In this document: positions 3,813-6,364 of the stretch, piece by piece
Layout of the letters: the number at the start of each line of letters is the position of its first letter
How positions within the stretch are numbered: the first letter of the stretch is position 1
Origin: Bacillota bacterium
Lineage (GTDB): Bacteria; Bacillota; Desulfotomaculia; Desulfotomaculales; Desulfallaceae
NCBI GenBank assembly: GCA_009781965.1
Contig: WQUS01000109.1
Span: 1-6,364 of the forward strand
Length of the DNA stretch: 6,364 bases
Reading direction: 5' to 3'
The notes under the pieces: generated by a model
What the model was told of the DNA's origin: nothing
Database searches by the model: none
What the model saw: the letters and a program-made list of their open reading frames with translations, nothing else
Program-made: the position numbers and the translations under genes

Positions 3813-6162
3813 CCTGCTGCCACTCTCCCTTCTGATTGAGCTTGAAGAGCCTGGCCCAGCGACTGGCCAGCTCAAGGCCGGCAAAGAACCCGACATCGGG
3901 GCTGATCGGGATCGTGTCTACCAGCGCGACCAGCTCCGTGGCGAAGGATTCGTAATGGGTGAGCAAAATATCCGGCTTATACCGCGCGATGTCATCCAGG
4001 CGGTTTTGCCGGTCATAGTTTTCCTCCACGGGCAGCGGAACGGTCAGCCGCGTGCGGAAACCCTCGTCTTGCGAAAAATTCAGCAGGCCGATTTTGACGA
4101 TCTCCATGCCGATGTCAAGGGCTGTTTGCAAAATATAGTCAAGCTCGTAGTTAAAAGTGATCACCATCAGTTTTTTGCCTGCCAGGGCCGGGCGCAAGGC
4201 CTGAATTTCGCGGTTATAACGGGCCCGGTTGGCCGCGATGATTTCCTCGGCGACCTGGGGACAGCGGAAGAATGCGGCGATGCCGCGCAGCCACGCTTCC
4301 GTTTCGGCAAAGCCTACGGGGAAGGCCAGGTCAAAGAATTGGCAGCCGTATGCGCGGACGAAAAAATCTTCCAGCAGCTTACCGGTGTAGTCCCTGTAGG
4401 CCACCAGATTCAGCTCGGCGGAACAAAAATTTGCCAGCGCCTCATAATCAGCAGCGCACAGAAAACGGCAATTCACGCGCACGCCGCAGCGGCTTAAGAA
4501 TGATTCGATCAGGCTGAAATTAGCCTCTGTGTTTTTAGCGGCGGTTTTCTCAAACACAATATTGACCGTATTGGGGATGACGGGCACGTTTGGCTTGATA
4601 ATCTGCCGGGCCAGCGAGGTATAGCACATCAGCATCCCTTGCAAATAATCGCCGGCCATGTTGCCGTCGGCTTTGATTGTGACCACCGGCATGGCCGGCG
4701 CCGCCAATTCCCGGGCGCGATCGATGTCGTCGCCGATGATTCCGGCGGGGCACGCGCTCACGACAATGATCGCGTGGGGGGAGCGGGCTTTCAACTCATG
4801 GATCTTGTCCGTGAGCTTCTCCATGCCGCCGAATACCACCTCGGCTTCCCCCATTTCTGTGCAGGCAAGGTTTGGCGATAAGGAGCCGGGCAGCAGCGCG
4901 CCCCGCTCAAACAGCCCGCGGCGGCCCATCGAACTGATTGTCTGATAAGAAATATACAGGCAGCTTTTGGGCGAATGGGCCAGGATCACGGCGTCGCGGA
5001 TCTGCACCGCCACCGACATGGCGCCGTTGAAGGCGCAGCCGTGCAGCGGCTCGCTGCGGATGAGGTTTTTGGAAAGGTATTGGTTGCCGGAAGTGGCGGA
5101 AGTATAGGAAGCATCGGAAGTATCATCTGTTGACCCGGAAACTGTTGGCCCGGAAGCCGCAGGGTATCCCGGCGCCGGCGCCGGTTGTTGTTCTTGCGGC
5201 GAGAGCGGGTGGCAAGGTTCGGCAGACATGATCATTAACGCGGTTTCAGGTTGTTGCTCTTGCAGCGCGGGCGGCTGGCAAGCGTGATCCCTGGGGGCGC
5301 CGAGAAGAGTGCTCTCAAGTTGAGCCGATGTTGTTTGATACGGCGCTGGTAGATGACTGGCTGCGCCGAGAACGGTGCTCTCAAGCTCCCCGTCGCTGAG
5401 CGGTTGCGCCCGGTGCAGCGGGAGGCCGGCAATCAGGCTTTGGGCAAGGGCGTTAAAGATCCCGCAAATCTTAGGATCAGACTGGTGTTCCATAATGGTC
5501 ATGCCAGCGCGTTCGGCGCGGGTGAAGGCATCACTGCGCGGTATCGCGGCGCGGACCGGCAACCCGACGGCCTCGGCGAAGCGCGTGACCCGTCCGTTCT
5601 CATCCTCAATGCCGCGCTGATTATAGATGATGCCGGCGACGCGGCTCTCCTCACCGTCATAATTGCGCACGCCGCGCAGAATATTGTTCGCGGCATACAG
5701 CGCCATAAATTCTCCCGAGGTGACGATGAATATGGTGTCCGCGTACTCTTTGCGGATGGGCACCGCGAAGCCGCCGCAGACCACATCGCCCAGCACGTCG
5801 TAAAGCACGTAATCATAGCCGTCCTTGAGCCGGAACTGCTTCAGCAGCTCGAAGGTGCTGATGATTCCGCGCCCGGCGCAGCCTACGCCCGGCGTCGGCC
5901 CGCCAGCCTCCACACAGCCCACGCCGCCGAAGCCCCGGATGAAGATGTCCTCCAGCCGGTAGTCAGTCGGGTTGGTCACCCGCATATAATCGAGGGCGGT
6001 AGTTTGCTTGACGCCGCGCGTCAACAAGCGCGTCGAATCGTGTTTCGGGTCGCAGCCGATTTGCAGCACCCGCTGGGAACAGAGCGCCAGAGCGGCGGAG
6101 AGGTTCGCGCTGATGGTTGATTTGCCGATCCCGCCCTTACCGTAAACCGCAATTTCACGCAT
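3781..6162 (-). CDS. NifH-NifD fusion: nitrogenase-like iron protein fused to component 1 subunit (793 aa)
   Basis: Residues 1-260 form a full NifH-like ATPase: P-loop GKGGIGKST (8-16), the two [4Fe-4S] ligands Cys95 in GVGCAGRG and Cys129 in DVLGDVVCGGF, and Arg98 at the NifH ADP-ribosylation position. In the family this dimer hydrolyses ATP and passes electrons to component 1. Residues 261-365 are a repetitive Pro/Gln/Ser linker. Residues 370-793 are NifD-like, with Cys376 (LHGCAFNG), Cys401 (SPKSCLYIS) and Cys471 (ACPAGIIGDDI) at the three P-cluster positions, plus FGGMEKL (444-450). No equivalent of the FeMo-cofactor Cys275 (the region reads NLVAYRDYTG) or His442 is apparent. I chose the ATG at 6162 because MREIAVYGKGG is the normal NifH start and AAGGA lies well placed upstream; the in-frame ATG at 6225 has no ribosome site. 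NifH, D and K are normally separate chains, so the fusion is unusual. The enzyme is cytoplasmic; the reaction is unknown. Confidence 0.95.
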   Translation of the reverse strand: MREIAVYGKGGIGKSTISANLSAALALCSQRVLQIGCDPKHDSTRLLTRGVKQTTALDYMRVTNPTDYRLEDIFIRGFGGVGCVEAGGPTPGVGCAGRGIISTFELLKQFRLKDGYDYVLYDVLGDVVCGGFAVPIRKEYADTIFIVTSGEFMALYAANNILRGVRNYDGEESRVAGIIYNQRGIEDENGRVTRFAEAVGLPVRAAIPRSDAFTRAERAGMTIMEHQSDPKICGIFNALAQSLIAGLPLHRAQPLSDGELESTVLGAASHLPAPYQTTSAQLESTLLGAPRDHACQPPALQEQQPETALMIMSAEPCHPLSPQEQQPAPAPGYPAASGPTVSGSTDDTSDASYTSATSGNQYLSKNLIRSEPLHGCAFNGAMSVAVQIRDAVILAHSPKSCLYISYQTISSMGRRGLFERGALLPGSLSPNLACTEMGEAEVVFGGMEKLTDKIHELKARSPHAIIVVSACPAGIIGDDIDRARELAAPAMPVVTIKADGNMAGDYLQGMLMCYTSLARQIIKPNVPVIPNTVNIVFEKTAAKNTEANFSLIESFLSRCGVRVNCRFLCAADYEALANFCSAELNLVAYRDYTGKLLEDFFVRAYGCQFFDLAFPVGFAETEAWLRGIAAFFRCPQVAEEIIAANRARYNREIQALRPALAGKKLMVITFNYELDYILQTALDIGMEIVKIGLLNFSQDEGFRTRLTVPLPVEENYDRQNRLDDIARYKPDILLTHYESFATELVALVDTIPISPDVGFFAGLELASRWARLFKLNQKGEWQQDERLLNQYYA
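5182..5382 (-). repeat. three degenerate ~22-residue repeats in the NifH-NifD linker
   Basis: Residues 261-282, 283-305 and 306-327 form three consecutive units beginning ESTVLGAA, ESTLLGAP and ETALMIMS. Units two and three both end in QEQQP. At DNA level units one and two share cttgagagcac and nearby ttctcggcgc. Unit one coincides with the normal C-terminal helix of NifH (a PLSDGELE-type ending), so the linker seems to have grown by copying that tail. Confidence 0.7.
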
Positions 6163-6180
6163 CGGATCATCCTTCTTCAC
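6163..6180 (-). promoter_or_regulatory. ribosome binding site of the NifH-NifD fusion
   Basis: The minus strand reads GAAGAAGGATGATCCG directly before the ATG at 6162. The AAGGA core is eight to nine bases from the start, which supports this start over the upstream in-frame ATG at 6225. Confidence 0.7.
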
Positions 6181-6235
6181 GCAGCCTGGAAAATATTTTC
6201 TATTTCGTTGAGTATATGCTATCATAAGCGAAGAA

Positions 6236-6250
6236 GGACCGCAATGGTCC
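6236..6250. promoter_or_regulatory. short hairpin at the predicted operon transcript start
   Basis: ggacc (6236-6240) and ggtcc (6246-6250) form a perfect 5-bp GC-rich stem with a five-base loop. With the -10 box at 6264-6259, the transcript would begin almost exactly at this hairpin. It could act as a 5' stabilising structure or as an operator. No T-tract follows, so it is not a terminator. Confidence 0.45.
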
Positions 6251-6258
6251 GTTAGTTT

Positions 6259-6288
6259 AATATAGGCGATTGCGAAAGTTTCAGTTAA
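6259..6288 (-). promoter_or_regulatory. candidate promoter for the nitrogenase-like operon
   Basis: On the minus strand TTAACT (6288-6283) and TATATT (6264-6259) are separated by 18 bases. This would give a leader of about 90 bases before the NifH-NifD start. No NifA/sigma-54 type GG-N10-GC element was noticed at this position. Confidence 0.45.
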
Positions 6289-6364
6289 AAGGGCGAGTTA
6301 CAATAAATGTCAGGAAATCGACCACCTTCCCGACCGATGACAACGCTTCCGCCCAGCTGCTAAT

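Noticed and set aside
5353..6120. 255-codon plus-strand open frame
   Set aside because: It is antisense to the NifH-like domain, which has an intact P-loop and Fe-S cysteines; the His/Ala/Asp-rich composition is that of a shadow.
2520..6162. Genuine nitrogen-fixing nitrogenase
   Set aside because: FeMo-cofactor ligands are not seen, the NifK-like chain lacks two of its three P-cluster cysteines, and no cofactor assembly genes are present.
6163..6225. 21-residue N-terminal extension of the NifH-NifD fusion from an ATG at 6225
   Set aside because: No ribosome binding site precedes it, while the start at 6162 has one and matches the normal NifH N-terminus.

Overview
This window looks like an accessory region of an anaerobic bacterium. 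The best guess is a Bacillota (Firmicutes) genome, possibly from the Sporomusa/Peptococcus-like anaerobes. The guess rests on strong GGAGG-type ribosome binding sites, a near-consensus sigma-70 promoter and the mix of gene families; no ribosomal or housekeeping marker is present to settle it.

The right two thirds (2520-6162, minus strand, visibly GC-rich) is a two-gene operon for an unusual nitrogenase-like enzyme. The first gene encodes a single 793-residue polypeptide in which a complete NifH-like iron protein is fused, through a repetitive Pro/Gln/Ser-rich linker, to a NifD-like catalytic subunit. The second gene overlaps it by 32 bases and encodes a separate NifK-like subunit of 430 residues. 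The iron-protein half keeps the P-loop and both [4Fe-4S] cysteines. The NifD-like half keeps the three P-cluster-type cysteines, while the NifK-like subunit keeps only one, with an aspartate at a second ligand position. The FeMo-cofactor cysteine and histidine are not apparent. Together this suggests an ATP-driven, DPOR/CfbCD-like reductase of unknown substrate, not a nitrogen-fixing nitrogenase. A promoter, and a small hairpin at the predicted transcript start, lie just upstream at 6236-6288.

The left third (1-2540) is less GC-rich and reads as a defence-gene graveyard. From left to right it holds: a partial minus-strand gene for a kinesin-light-chain-type TPR protein (1-958) with its own promoter and two competing leader hairpins; a Phd/YefM-type antitoxin without a visible toxin (1086-1370); a frame-broken shard of a DUF4143-type AAA_14 ATPase (1460-1624); an AT-rich stretch ending in a promoter with a perfect palindrome over its -35 box; and a complete AbiEi-type antitoxin (1912-2514). 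The AbiEii toxin partner of that antitoxin appears to stop after nine codons, exactly where the nitrogenase-like operon begins on the other strand.

The nitrogenase-like genes and the AbiEi gene converge with 5 bases between their stop codons and no terminator. The layout is best explained by replacement of the abiEii toxin gene by the nitrogenase-like module, leaving the antitoxin as an orphan. The last 76 bases may be the edge of another element or gene, but I cannot identify it.
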